Origin: Parus major
Taxonomy: Eukaryota > Chordata > Aves > Passeriformes > Paridae
Length of the DNA: 64,000 bases
Reading direction: 5' to 3'
Assembly: GCF_001522545.3 (NCBI RefSeq)
Contig: NC_031776.1
Span: 31,882,709-31,946,708, forward strand
Part shown: one piece after another, positions 51,201 through 61,662 of the stretch
Layout: every line of letters begins with the position of its first letter
How positions within the stretch are numbered: position 1 is the stretch's first letter
Notes under the pieces: model-generated
Database searches by the model: none
Told to the model about the DNA's origin: nothing
What the model saw: the letters and a program-made list of their open reading frames with translations, nothing else
Translations under genes and position numbers: made by a program

Positions 51201-53181
51201 AGATGATAAGGAAGTTAATGCAGTGCTCCTGCATTGCTTAAGACCTTTTCAAATATACCGAAAAGCATCTCCTACTGTAAGTGACAGGGTGACATTTTAA
51301 GTGTGTTCAGTTGATTGTAAAAACCCATTGCTAGTCTTGAAACAAAGAAAGCAAGTGGGAGCCACTGTTAAAAAGCAAATCTTTCTCTTTGGGATTGTTT
51401 TGAGAATCCATAGGTTTGGTTGTTTGTTGTTTTTTTTTTATTCTAGACATTACAAAATATGAATGTAGTTCCAATATAGTGCGATAAAAAAATGAAAAGT
51501 GTTGCCTGTGGCCTTTTATAGTGGAAACTGTTGCACTGAAAAAATTTATTGTTTTGACCTATTTATTTCTCAGTATTCATCATGTTATTTATATATTGAT
51601 ATGCATAAAAGTAATTATATACTGTTTGTAGAAGTATATTTTGGAAAACTCTTCTTGTCTTCTCCAGTCATTTAGGCATTCTTTGAGTCACTTTGAACTG
51701 GAAATACTGCAGTTTGATTAATGCCCATTCCCCCCAAGAGTATTCTCCCTTCATCTTCTGTTCCCACCAGCCATTTCTAAGCACTCTAACCCAGTGGACA
51801 GCTGCACGAGTTTTTCACACACCATTAATCTCAGACCACAACAGAAGTTTCAGCAGTGAAACAGTAATTTAGAGCAGCAAGTTGCACACTGACTAAAGTG
51901 AAACACTGTGTTAAAAGCTTGGAATCTGGCTGCATATAGTAAATCTACACTAATACTTCTTAGATGCTTTAGATTAGCAGGTGCTCTAAACCCTGCTAGT
52001 TGTGCTTTTACTTCCATTTTATTGTGGATCTGCAGCAGAAGGGAGGGAGAGAATGCAAGAGCTGCCAGGTGTGTGCAGCAGAGGCGTTCTCGAGATTCCT
52101 GCTAGCAAACCTGCTGCTGGATGAATGCACTCGGTAGGAGCCATTCTGTTCTGCAGATGAAGTCCATTATTTTAAAAGAATCCACTGCCAAGAAATCCAA
52201 AGGAGCATTTCCCTTGGTTATATAAAGGCAATGTTTCTTCCCTCTTCTTGAGTTTTGTTTACTGAATTTTCCTAAAGTGCCGTTTCCACGAGGCTTCAGG
52301 CGCGCGTTCATAAGGCGTCATGCAGACATGAGGCACCTCAACAGCATCACAGCTCTTCATCTGATGAGAATGAAACAATTCCACCCTCTAGAAACAGCCT
52401 CGGTGCTTCATCTCTCAGAGCATCCTCAGCCCTTGATCATAACTTTAGCCAAGGAATATTGATTTTCCACTAAAGGCTGTCATCTTCAGTAGTTTGGTGT
52501 ATGCCTGGGATGATGAGCATGGAATGGCTCAGATGGAGCCTCCTTTTTCTTGTTCAGAGGGGGCTTAGTGCTGACAGGTGATGGCTGATTTGGGTTGGTG
52601 TTTTGGTGGAGTGTGTGACATGAATTGGTGATCACTGTGTGCTCCATATCTGGTCACTCCCTTTAGAACATGACACAGACAGCCCACAGTACAGTAAGGA
52701 TAAGTAAGGATTTTTGCTGTTCTCACAGGGTTTTAATCATGTGAGTGCTCTTCTTGGGCTGTATCATCAGAGGAGGGTAGAAGAAATGCCTGTTCCTTTA
52801 TGGACAAGCCCTGCTCTTGGCTTCTTAAAAGAAACCCAGAATGTCTGTGCTCATCTAACTTGGCATTAATTAAGAATCAGTAAATTCATTAATTTGAGTA
52901 AAAGGCATGAAGGGCAGACCTCAAAGATGGTATTAATCCTTTATGAATGTATCCCCTTCCACACCTTTGATAGTGACACACTTTCATGTGTGGCCCTGCC
53001 CCAGTCTCCAAGCTTCTGTAGAGAGGTGTACAGAGGAACTCTCCATCTGTCTTCACATAACTGGGGGTACTGTTGCAGACCACATTTGTGTCTTTGAAGA
53101 CTTCATATAGAATCAGCTGTGTTTTCTGTCCTGTGCTAATGTCACTGATGTGTGCCTCTGTTCCCTTTGATTGTCCTGTAG
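48207..53181 (+). other. THSD7B: Intron F-G (5.0 kb)
   Basis: Donor GTAGGG, acceptor TTGATTGTCCTGTAG. A small T-tract repeat (TTTTTTTAATC units, 48534-48563) and a CpG-bearing islet at 52274-52330 (GGCGCGCG, GGCGTCATG) stand out; otherwise nothing recognised. Confidence 0.88.
52274..52330. promoter_or_regulatory. CpG-bearing islet, possible conserved noncoding element
   Basis: Within CpG-poor intron, about 55 bp contain some six CpGs, including CAGGCGCGCGTTC and AAGGCGTCATG. Retained CpGs suggest either recent GC-rich sequence or a hypomethylated regulatory element. There is no motif-level proof. Confidence 0.25.
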
Positions 53182-53341
53182 GGTGGACAGTGTGGAGATG
53201 GATTGCAGGTCCGCAACCTCACGTGTGTAGTGCATGATGCATCAGTTTCTGCTACATCCAAACCAGTAGAAAATGCATTATGTGGTGAGCTACCATCGAA
53301 AGAAAATGTGCTGGAGTTGCCCTGCTCTGTGCCTTGCCCAG
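53182..53341 (+). CDS. THSD7B: THSD7B exon G: TSP1 repeat, C-terminal part
   Basis: This 160-nt exon starts in phase 0 (GGQCGDGLQVRNLTCVVHD) and ends one base into Gly. It carries the CGDGLQVR strand, an N-glycosylation sequon (NLT) and the closing cysteines ALCGEL and LPCSVPCPG. The THSD7B pattern I recall (QCGEGVQ, VEDALCGEMP, CSVPCPGDC) fits closely. It completes the repeat started in exon F. The donor is GTAAAG. The segment is extracellular and not GC-rich, in contrast to exon F. Confidence 0.94.
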
Positions 53342-53675
53342 GTAAAGGCTTTGGAAGTGAATTTTCTGCCTGTGGTAGCTGTCTGAGGTGGACATGCTCC
53401 TCTAGTTCTGAATACTCATCAGCACTTGTAGTACAAGTCTGTGCTTCAGCACATCAGGTAAATGCTCAGTCTGCTGTTTCTAGACCACCTGAAAAAGTCT
53501 TCCTTTGTTTTTTGAGAAAATGAGATACCCCGTGAAGCAGAAAATCCAAATATTGTGTACTACTGAGAGATATCCTAGAGATATTTCACTATTAAAGCTG
53601 TTTATGCTTAGGTTAGCCTTACCCTTTAAGCCTAATTCTTTTGGAAAACCTGTGATTTCTTGTTTCAACATGCAG
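53342..53675 (+). other. THSD7B: Intron G-H (334 bp)
   Basis: Donor GTAAAG, acceptor CAACATGCAG with a weak upstream pyrimidine tract. No internal feature recognised. Confidence 0.9.
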
Positions 53676-53849
53676 GTGACTGCCACCTGACAGAGTGGTC
53701 AGAGTGGAGCTCCTGTGAGCTCACCTGCATCAGTGGCAGGAGCTTTGAGACAACCGGGCGTCAGTCTCGGTCCAGGGCCTTCATCGTCCAGTCCGCAGAG
53801 AACCGTGAGAGCTGCTCTGGACAGGAGATGGAAACACGGCCTTGCTCAG
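53676..53849 (+). CDS. THSD7B: THSD7B exon H: single TSP1 repeat
   Basis: This 174-nt exon completes Gly and runs DCHLTEWSEWSSCELTC through ETRPCSG, nearly one whole TSP1 repeat. WSEWSSC is a WxxW C-mannosylation motif. ELTCISG lacks the Gly directly after the cysteine, so the usual CxxTCG O-fucose sequon is absent, as in THSD7A (CQLTCVNG). The strand GRQSRSRAFIVQ is a close match to recalled THSD7B (GRQSRSRTFIIQ). It ends one base into Gly before GTAGCT. Confidence 0.95.
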
Positions 53850-53940
53850 GTAGCTGGGCCTCAGCACCGCTTCCTGCCCGTCAGGAATTTGTTGTGGGTT
53901 TGTAGCAAGGCGTGAAGAGTAACTGGTGCTGATGTTACAG
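53850..53940 (+). other. THSD7B: Intron H-I, only 91 bp
   Basis: Donor GTAGCT, acceptor GATGTTACAG. The acceptor is poor in pyrimidines. The boundary is supported because it joins PCSG to GKCY, the expected family sequence. Confidence 0.88.
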
Positions 53941-54036
53941 GAGGGAAGTGTTACGATTACCTGTGGCAAACCAGCCCTTGGCGGGACAACGTGCGCACGG
54001 TGTGGTGCCAGCGCTCGGATGGAATGAATGTCACAG
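53941..54036 (+). CDS. THSD7B: THSD7B exon I: atypical TSP1-like repeat, first half
   Basis: This 96-nt exon completes Gly and reads GKCYDYLWQTSPW, then RTVWCQRSDGMNVTG. RTVWCQRSDGxNVTG is a very well conserved block in both THSD7A and THSD7B and includes an N-glycosylation sequon (NVT). It closes the exon H repeat (GKC) and opens the last, degenerate repeat. It starts on the third base set of a split Gly and ends one base into another Gly before GTATGT. Confidence 0.94.
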
Positions 54037-55093
54037 GTATGTCCCCAAATGGTCTCACCCTTGTGTGTGAAATGGCTCCACAGAGGCTTTCCTGCTTCTG
54101 CATCTGTTGCTCAGAGGTGTCTTTCCTTGCTCTTCCAGAATTTCAGTTTGGATCTCTGTGTGTAGGAAAGACAGGTGGGAGCTCACCAGCCTTGCTGTTC
54201 GCTCAGCATCACACATGTGTTTGGAGTATTTGGGCTAATTGCCCTTACTGTGGGCTGGTCATGGGAAGAAATGAGTGCACACATACTAAAGGGCTGGCTT
54301 GCACAGCCCTCAGTTCAACCTTTCTGTGGCTGTGAAGAGCAGAAGAGAACATCACACGCGTGGTAGAGACCCTATCTTCTGTACCTCCTTTTCAAAACAC
54401 AGGAGTCTCAAATCACTCAAGCTGTGAGATTCCTGCTGTTGTCGTGACCTACAAATTCTGCCTGTACAGGATGAAAAGGGAAATTCATGGTCAGAACTTT
54501 GAAGCTCCGTGAGAGATTGACAAAGGCAGTAGGGCTGCATATCCACGGGATCTCTTTCAATATGCACAGGGTAAAGGAGGAGAGAGTGGAAACAAAAATG
54601 CAGATGTTCATGTCTAGTTCTATTTATAATGACTAGTTAGGATAATAACAGAAGTCTTATGTTCAAAGGTTGCCAAGTATTTAAGAACTCATTAACATGT
54701 TTTTATTCCTATAGAAGCACAGGCTTTCCCAAGTGAGGATGGGCAAGGGCGTTATGTGGATTATGTCTTTTTATGTAGATAAGCCATTAATGAGGACACA
54801 GAAGATCTGCATCTAATTCCAGATTCTGTCCCCAACTTCCTATGTGGCCAGTGGCAAATTGCTTAAATCTGTATATCTCTGTTCTCCATTAACAAGATGG
54901 GTATGATAATAATTCCCTGCCTTGTTAAGGCAAATTAATTAATGCGATGCCTACAGATATTATGCTAATATGCTTAATAGACTAGTATTTAACTATATAA
55001 AATAAGCAGGCAAGCACTTCTTTCACTGTGGTGATCTAAGGCAAAAACATTCTGAAAGATGCTCTTGAAGGCACTCAGTATTTTCTTTTCCAG
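54037..55093 (+). other. THSD7B: Intron I-J (1.06 kb)
   Basis: Donor GTATGT, acceptor TTTTCTTTTCCAG, a strong consensus. No internal feature recognised. Confidence 0.9.
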
Positions 55094-55176
55094 GAGGGTG
55101 TCCTCTTCGGACGAAACCTGCCGAAGTGCGGCACTGCAGCCCAGCCTGCAGAAAACCCTTCTCCTACTGCACACAG
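55094..55176 (+). CDS. THSD7B: THSD7B exon J: end of last TSP1-like repeat, start of EGF-like cluster
   Basis: This 83-nt exon completes Gly and adds 27 codons: GCPLRTKPAEVRHCSPAC closes the last repeat and RKPFSYCTQ begins a cysteine-rich EGF-like segment finished in exon K. RKPFSYCTQ is, as I recall it, identical in mammalian THSD7B and differs from THSD7A (SQPHSYCSE), which helps settle the paralogue. It ends in phase 0 before GTAACT. Confidence 0.94.
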
Positions 55177-56122
55177 GTAACTGCTCTCTGCAGAACAGGG
55201 CTGGGAAATCAACTCTGTGAGATTTAATCAATTAGATTGCATCTTAGATTGCATTCCGGGACTTAGAGAATAGTTTTGTTTGTCCGTGGTACCACCTCGA
55301 GGATGTTGTGGGAATTTCATCCTGAAAGGAAAATGTGAACCTGCACAAGCGAGTGATGGAGTATTTTTGTGGTGTTGCAAGTTTGGGTTTGTTCTGTGGA
55401 GGGATTTTGGCTTTAATTTTCAAATTAGACCTTTTGGTTTAATTTTAGTTGAGTGCTGTTTCACTGTTCTTTAGAAAAGGGACTGTTTAAAACCTTTGTA
55501 AAAAAGTAGATAAAGGAGCATCAATCACCTGTTTGGATCAAGAGTATCAGACCCTCAGACATTATAGGTGAAAGATAATCAGCAAAGAAAACAATGTTAA
55601 AATGCCATTTTAAAATAGAAATCCAGAAAACTGAGTATGTATTTAGCAAACCACAGACTTCCAAATAAACTCTTGAAGATACTGCTTAATCTGATCCAGG
55701 GTAATGGATATTTGGTCATAAGGAAAGCTATGAAATTTTGGAGTGGAAACATGTAAGGAGGGTTTGGGTCTGAAGGGGGATTGGTTTTGGTTTGTCTGTT
55801 CTATTGCCCAGCAGGGTCAGTGGGAAAATTGTTACTGACAAGAGGAGTTTGCCACAGATTCCTCTTGTTAAGCGTGTTGGGATGAAAATGTTTATGTGTT
55901 GGACTTCTCTGTAATTAGTGAATCTTTTTCAACCAATTCCTCAAATATATTTGGGGCTTTTGAACTGAAATGGGCTCATGGGCACCAGTTCCTGGCTGCT
56001 TTGTTTTGGTGGTGGTGAATTTGTGTGTGCAGGTGAAGTTTGTTCAAGCTTTCACAATAGTGTGCACTGTTCTGTGAGAGGGCACTGCTTGGTTTAATGC
56101 TGAATTCCCTTTTATCTCCCAG
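55177..56122 (+). other. THSD7B: Intron J-K (946 bp)
   Basis: Donor GTAACT, acceptor CCTTTTATCTCCCAG. No internal feature recognised. Confidence 0.9.
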
Positions 56123-56315
56123 AGAGGAGTCTGCGGCTGTGAGCGGGGATATACAGAAGTAATGAGATCAAATGGGTTCCTGGATTACTGTGTGAAGGTA
56201 CCAGGTTTAGAAGATAAGAAAGCTGATGTTAAGACCATTGCCGGAAAAAATAAACCTGTCAACTCCAAAATGCATGACATTTTCAAAGGATGGTCTATTC
56301 AACCTTTTAATCCAG
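56123..56315 (+). CDS. THSD7B: THSD7B exon K: EGF-like end and juxtamembrane stalk
   Basis: This 193-nt exon starts in phase 0 with RGVCGCERGYTEVMRSNGFL, the CxCxxGY end of an EGF-like unit, then DYCVKVPG. The stalk follows: EDKKADVK, GKNKPVNSK and HDIFKGWSIQP. These are hallmark THSD7B sequences; THSD7A diverges here. It ends one base into an Asp codon before GTGAAA. The frame stays open through the donor for 24 more codons to a stop at 56387-56389, so retention would give a protein without a membrane anchor. Confidence 0.95.
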
Positions 56316-59300
56316 GTGAAAAACTTAAATATGAATGGAATAGATTGTCTTTAGAAGGTTTCTGTAGAAGAAGGGTACAAGCTTTGTAGATGATCACATC
56401 AGAGATTGTGTCTGGGAGCTGCAGAGCGACCTCCCAGTTTCCAGCTCGTGTGCTGTCTTTCATGCCTTTGTGTCTGTGCAGAGGAATCACAATCTCTTCT
56501 GCTGAGAGATAGCAAAGACAGAATGAAGCAATAATATTTTGCAAAAGTGTGCTCATATGTGATTTGGGGGCATGTTTAGAGCTATTATCTGATGATGTTT
56601 CTGGAAGTAATATGTTTGGACTAGGAAAGGTATTGATCACTAGCGCTTCAGAAGTTTCAGAGCAGAAAGTGCTTAAGATTTCATTAAAAAAAAATGTTGG
56701 TTGCTTCTTGCCATATTTCAAAAATATATGAAAAGGGTAGAAAGTGTACAGTTTAGTCTTGAGGGTTGAAGTTACAGCATTAAAAGTGTCCCACAAAGGC
56801 AGACAAGCTGCTGTGCCCAAGCAGCTCATCCCAGGTGGACCTTTGACATCCACAGCATAAAATCTTTCCCAGCTGGAACCACAGAGTGCATGTGCCCAGA
56901 CTGGAACATTGCTCTAATATAGGATTCTCATTTTGATTGTTTGTTTAAAGATGAATTCACTCAAAACAAATTTCTGAAATGCAAATAGTACTTTAAAAGT
57001 CAGAAACAAATGGGTCAAGCACATCAGGTCTTACTGAAATGCAGCTGTTCTCCTCATATTATAAAATACTGGCAGTGCAGTTTCCCCCCCCTCTTCAGAT
57101 ACCTGACATTGCATTTGTTTGCAATTAGTTCCTAATGAACACGAGACTTTAGAAAACATGTAGTGAAAGGTTCTGTTAGGGGATTCAGGGAGCCATAATT
57201 CTGTCTGATATATGTGATCACACTTTGAATGTTACATTTACATATTTGATTTGCAGACAGTGGTTAACCTTTGCGTTGACAGTCTCTGGGCTCATAGAGC
57301 TCAGTCCAAAACCTTTTAAATCTGGCTGCTTTTTGATCAAACCCTTCATCCAGTTCACCCACACAGTTCACCAGCAGTTTGAGTCACAGGTTTGGGGTTA
57401 ATTGCCTTTTTGTCAACATCCCTGGCCCTCTGTAGATTGTCTTACTTGGGTGTCATCTTTTTGGCTGGTACTTTTAAGGGGTTAGAAAAAGGGAGGAGGT
57501 GTAGGTGGATGCTGCAGTCCTCTCTTTTTAAATCAGCATTTGAGTCTGCAGCACTAAAAGCTTCTGGAGGGCTTTACCTCAGTGCAGCACCTGTGAGCCA
57601 ACTCTCACCCAAGGTCTGCAACAGAAACAGTTTCTGAGACACTTTTACAGAACATGGTGTTGCTTAATTTTAGGGCAGAAATGTTACAGAAACAAGATAT
57701 GGGAAAGGAATAAAGATACTCCATGTGTGCTAAGTGTATCACCAACCCTGTGGCATCCTGCAGTTAACTCTTCAATCTGTACATGCTCTTCCGACCCCAG
57801 CTCAAGGCTGGTGCTCTTCAAATCACTCCCCTTTGTCTAACTTCACAACAAAATGTGTAATTGCTCCCCTCAAAGAGGCTCTCAGGCTCACTGGTCTGGG
57901 GATTTGCAGTGGTTACTGCTGGCTGAGCCATCAAACCACTGTAACCTCCCTGTTCTGCTGTTGATAGCAGGTCTGTGGTGAGGGCTGCCTGTATGGATGG
58001 CATTTAACACCCTGCAGCACCACAGTCCTTGACATTGGCTGGTCAATGAAAGTACCTATGGCTTCTCCAGCTAATCTGTGGTTTCCCTTCCCATTTACAG
58101 TTTGGAACACTAATTTTATTTTCATTTAATGAGGCTGATGTTTTTGTTCTTCTAAACGCTCTACAGGAGTGCACAGAACTGATTTCAAATCAGGCTTTTT
58201 TCCTCTCTTAACGACACTCTGAGAGGCCAGAGTTCAGGTACAGAAACTTTTCTTCAACTTGAGAGGCAATTTAAATAGCATTGTTTAAATTGTCAGATGA
58301 CATGGTCCAGTGCCTTTCTGCTGGGGATGGAGAGCAGAGCTGCCTTTGTAGCAGACATGCTGTGACGCCTTTATGGGGCTGCGACAGTCCCTTTGCAGGA
58401 TTGCTAAATATTTCTTGGCCATCTCCAGATGAGAGGGCAACAAATTTCATACCTAGACTTCAGCAAAATAACTCAAACAAACCAAGCTAGACCTGATGAA
58501 CTGAGCTCTTCCCACATGGGAGATATTTTGAGGAGCAGAAAAAAAATCTGTGAGAGGTACTCAGCCTTTCCACAAAGCCTGGAAGAAAAACGAGAAAGAA
58601 TGGGATCTGATTAAATGTGTTTCCCTTTGAAAAAATTTGTCATTCAAACATAAAATGAAAACCAGGCTCAGTGATTGTCCCTCTCACTTGACTGAATTTG
58701 AAATGGCCTCTGTCAAACTGTGTCTGTGGGCACTGCACAGGTTCCTGTTCCTGCCTCCAGTGTGTATTTGCAGCTCTGTTGATGTGAATCAGCTCAGACT
58801 GCTGCTGTGTGGAAAAGTACCAAACCTGCTCCCTACAAGGAAAGCTGTCCTGCCAGAAACAGAGCAAGGAACAGAAATACTCATCCTTCAAAAATTGTTA
58901 TTAGTAATGCAAAGCTTGTAATTAAGGACCTGTCCAAATGAAGTGTTCTGAGACAAGGGAATGTTTGAAGAGACTCAAGCCCACATGTGCATGGAGAGGT
59001 TCCTGCAGGTGTTCTGGGTCACTACAGCCCAACCCACAGCCTTACCTTGTCTTAAAGCCAGTTTTGTCGGCTGCTCCTGTGGCCCAACCAGAGAGCTCTT
59101 GCCCAGCTTTATCCCTCTTACTGTTAAAAAGCCTGTTCTTGTTTTTATTCTAAGCTGAATTTATTCCCATTTGTTGGCCAAGTGTTTCCCAGTTCTAAGC
59201 AGCTTTTCCACTCGTGCTTGCTGGTGTTTACCCCAACTGACCTCCAAGTGTTTATGGAGAACAATCCCAGCCCTTCTCAGCCCTCAGCTAAACACATCAG

Positions 59301-59628
59301 GTGTTGCCTGTGTCTGGATCAGCTCAGCACTGAACTGCCTCTGCCAGAGCAGCCACTGGGCTCTGGAGGGAATGTTCCCCACTTATCCTGTGCCTCTTCC
59401 CCTTTCCATTAAAATCTTGTCTATAAAATTAGGGATTTTTTTCAGAAATCTTCCTCGCAATCAAAAATATGGGGTTTGTGAATTACTCCCAGGCAATCCC
59501 TGCTGTGCTCCCCATCAGTGAGATACTGATTTCTCTTCAATTGATCTCTTAAAACTTTGTGTGTTTTAGAATAAAGTTTTTTATTCTTTCCTCTTCTACC
59601 TCTGTCCTTTTTCCTCGTCTTCCAACAG
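56316..59628 (+). other. THSD7B: Intron K-L (3.3 kb)
   Basis: Donor GTGAAA, acceptor CGTCTTCCAACAG after a long pyrimidine-rich run. AATAAA hexamers occur at 57709-57714 and 59570-59575 on the + strand. I see no coding exon; a 184-codon antisense frame at its 5' end looks accidental. Confidence 0.88.
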
Positions 59629-59716
59629 ATGGCAAACTGAAGATATGGGTATATGGAGTATCAGCTGGAGGGTTCCTCATCATTGTTTTCCTGATTTTTA
59701 CATCCTACCTGATGTG
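59629..59716 (+). CDS. THSD7B: THSD7B exon L: transmembrane helix
   Basis: This 88-nt exon completes Asp (D-GKLKIWVYG) and encodes the single membrane-spanning helix, roughly VSAGGFLIIVFLIFTSYLM, about 20 hydrophobic residues. KIWVYGVS before the helix and the FLIFTSYL core are the THSD7B form; THSD7A has a different helix (AAGAFVLLIF). The type I topology puts the TSP1 repeats outside the cell. It ends two bases into a Cys codon before GTGAGT. Confidence 0.96.
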
Positions 59717-61406
59717 GTGAGTATGGCAGGTATTCTCTCCTTAAATAAAAGCTAGTTTGTGTTTATTTAAACAATCCAAAATACATCACAGCTCTGCATT
59801 GCAGCCATTTAATGCTCAAGGCTTCAGGACAGGATGGAGGTTTGATTACTTAAGTGCCTTTGTTTGGCCCCTACCTCGGAGTAATTAAAACTCCCCAAAT
59901 TGTAAATGTTAACAGCCATTATTGTGAAGAAGTTTGGTGGCCATGCAGGGAAAAAATTATTTTTGGTTATCAATAGGCCCCTTATATTTATTCAGACTTC
60001 TGCTGGGATTAGAAAGGGGTTTGATTGTATTCTTCAAAAAAAAGATGAAGTAAAACTGAAGAAAGGCAAGGAGAGTGATTGGAACAAGGAGCTGGCTTCT
60101 GCTCAAGGAAGGACTAAATAGAATAGGGACATTCAATTGAAAAATAATGTTTGATGTGGGAATACAATAGAGATCTATGAAATCATAAATGGGGGAGAAA
60201 AGGGTGCTATGGAATTTTTATCTCCCACAATAAAAGAAGTAGGAGGCATCTGATTAAATGGTCGTTTAAAATAAACAAAAGGTATTATTTTTCACACAGT
60301 GCATTATTACCTTGTGAGCTTGCTGCTGCCAGGGCTGTGCATGCCAGAAAGATAAATGGATTCAGAGATGGCATGAGAGTTCATGGGAGATTGGGTCTCT
60401 TGGTGTTAATTGTGGTTTTTTGGCTGTTCGCTACAGCTCAGAAAATCCCTAAATAGATTTTTGCAGTGAATACATCAGGCCTGAGTCTAAAGCTGCTCTT
60501 AACAGCCATTGTTAAGGACAGGGTACCAGGTCTGCACCTTTATTCCAGGGGCTCCTGGGTTTTACTGGGGGTGAGGGGTGTTTGCTCTCCTCCAGGCAGG
60601 GGAGCTGAGCCCGGCCTGACAGAGCTCGCCTTGCTCTCCCTGCTTTGAGTATTTGGAAAGGCCCTGCCATTGGTGCCTCTGGGAGGACAGAAAGGGACAA
60701 GTGGGAAGCATCCAGGTGTCCTGCAATTCCCAGGATTTGGCCTGACTTTACAAACATTCATGGTGCAATCTGGCCCAAGCCCTCACCAATCAGGGCAGGC
60801 AACCAGAGAGTCACAGCCCCACCTGACAGCATCACTGTCCGCTTTCATCCAACAGTTTATTCCCTTTCACTCTCTTAGGCTTTCTCTCTTCAGTTAAAAG
60901 CTCAAATAACAGCTTAGGAACTGCAGCTCCCTTATTTTCCAAGCCATGTAGCTCCATTTCTCTGTGGCTTCACAGCAGAGGATACAGAGGATTTTTTAAA
61001 TAACATTACACACTTCTCCATCATGCTGAGGAAATGCATTTCTCAATAATAATTATTGTTGCTTCAATACCATGCCAAAGAAAAATGAGAATATCCCACT
61101 CCCAGACAGCTCATGTTCCAATTTTTCTGTGAGGTGTTCCTTGTTTTGGCAGCTGTGAGAAGAGACAGGAGATGAATGTGCTTTATTTCCTCTGCAGATG
61201 GGGAGCACAGCTGGCTGCCCCTTTCTGACAGGCTCTGTCCATACCACACACATGAGAGCACCAGAGGGGCCATGTGGTGTCACCCAGTTACAGCATTCAA
61301 TGGCCACCATGGAAAGTTGATTTTTTAAATTGAAGTTTGGGGATTGATGATGTTTCTGAGCTTGTTACAGTTTGTAATTTTGTCTTCTGAAATGCTTTTC
61401 TTGCAG
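59717..61406 (+). other. THSD7B: Intron L-M (1.7 kb)
   Basis: Donor GTGAGT, acceptor GCTTTTCTTGCAG. It contains an old sense-strand LINE 3' fragment at about 60055-60400; the remainder is unremarkable. Confidence 0.9.
60055..60400 (+). mobile_element. Ancient CR1-like LINE 3' fragment
   Basis: GAGATCTATGAAATCATAAA, AGTAGGAGGCATCTGATTAA, AAAATAAACAAAAGGTATTA and TTTTTCACACAGTGCATTAT follow, in order, the 3' coding end of old CR1-like LINEs in amniotes (family pattern EVYKIMNG and KANKRKYFFTQ). It is heavily diverged with a broken frame. The match is from memory of the family. Confidence 0.5.
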
Positions 61407-61488
61407 CAAAAAAACGAAGCAGCATCAAAGCCCTCCACCACAGCAGAAGCCTCTAACCCTGGCCTATGATGGAGACATTGATATGTAA
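61407..61488 (+). CDS. THSD7B: THSD7B exon M: cytoplasmic tail and stop codon
   Basis: One base completes Cys, then 26 codons and TAA. The tail begins KKTKQHQSPPPQQ and ends KPLTLAYDGDIDM, the THSD7 family C-terminus (DGDLDM in recalled mammalian THSD7B, DGDADM in THSD7A). The PPQQKPL stretch is the THSD7B form; THSD7A has a longer RRQNNRLKPL version. The acceptor is CTTTTCTTGCAG. With exon L it gives a basic stop-transfer C-K-K directly after the helix. Confidence 0.97.
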
Positions 61489-61656
61489 CATAAACAAGAA
61501 ATCCAAATGTAGACATCGACTGCCTTAACTGCTTTCTTTTTTGGAACTCTCTGACTTCTCAGTTTTTTGAGGAATCTCCTGATGTATAATATCCTGGGCA
61601 GAACAGAAGTATTGCAAGCTGAAAATTTTGCCACCTCTTTATTAAAAAAAAAGTGG

Positions 61657-61662
61657 AATAAA
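61657..61662 (+). promoter_or_regulatory. THSD7B: Alternative proximal polyadenylation hexamer
   Basis: AATAAA 169 bp after the stop; a second copy lies at 61778-61783. Neither is followed by an obviously strong GT-rich element, so use would be minor. Confidence 0.3.

Noticed and set aside
56299..56853. 184-codon antisense frame overlapping exon K
   Set aside because: No recognisable domain or signal; it overlaps a known exon on the other strand and is best explained as chance.
29435..61488. Assignment to the paralogue THSD7A
   Set aside because: The exon J-M sequence (RKPFSYCTQ, HDIFKGWS, FLIFTSYL, PPQQKPLTLAYDGD) follows THSD7B as I recall it; THSD7A has SQPHSYC, a different stalk and an RRQNNRLKPL tail.
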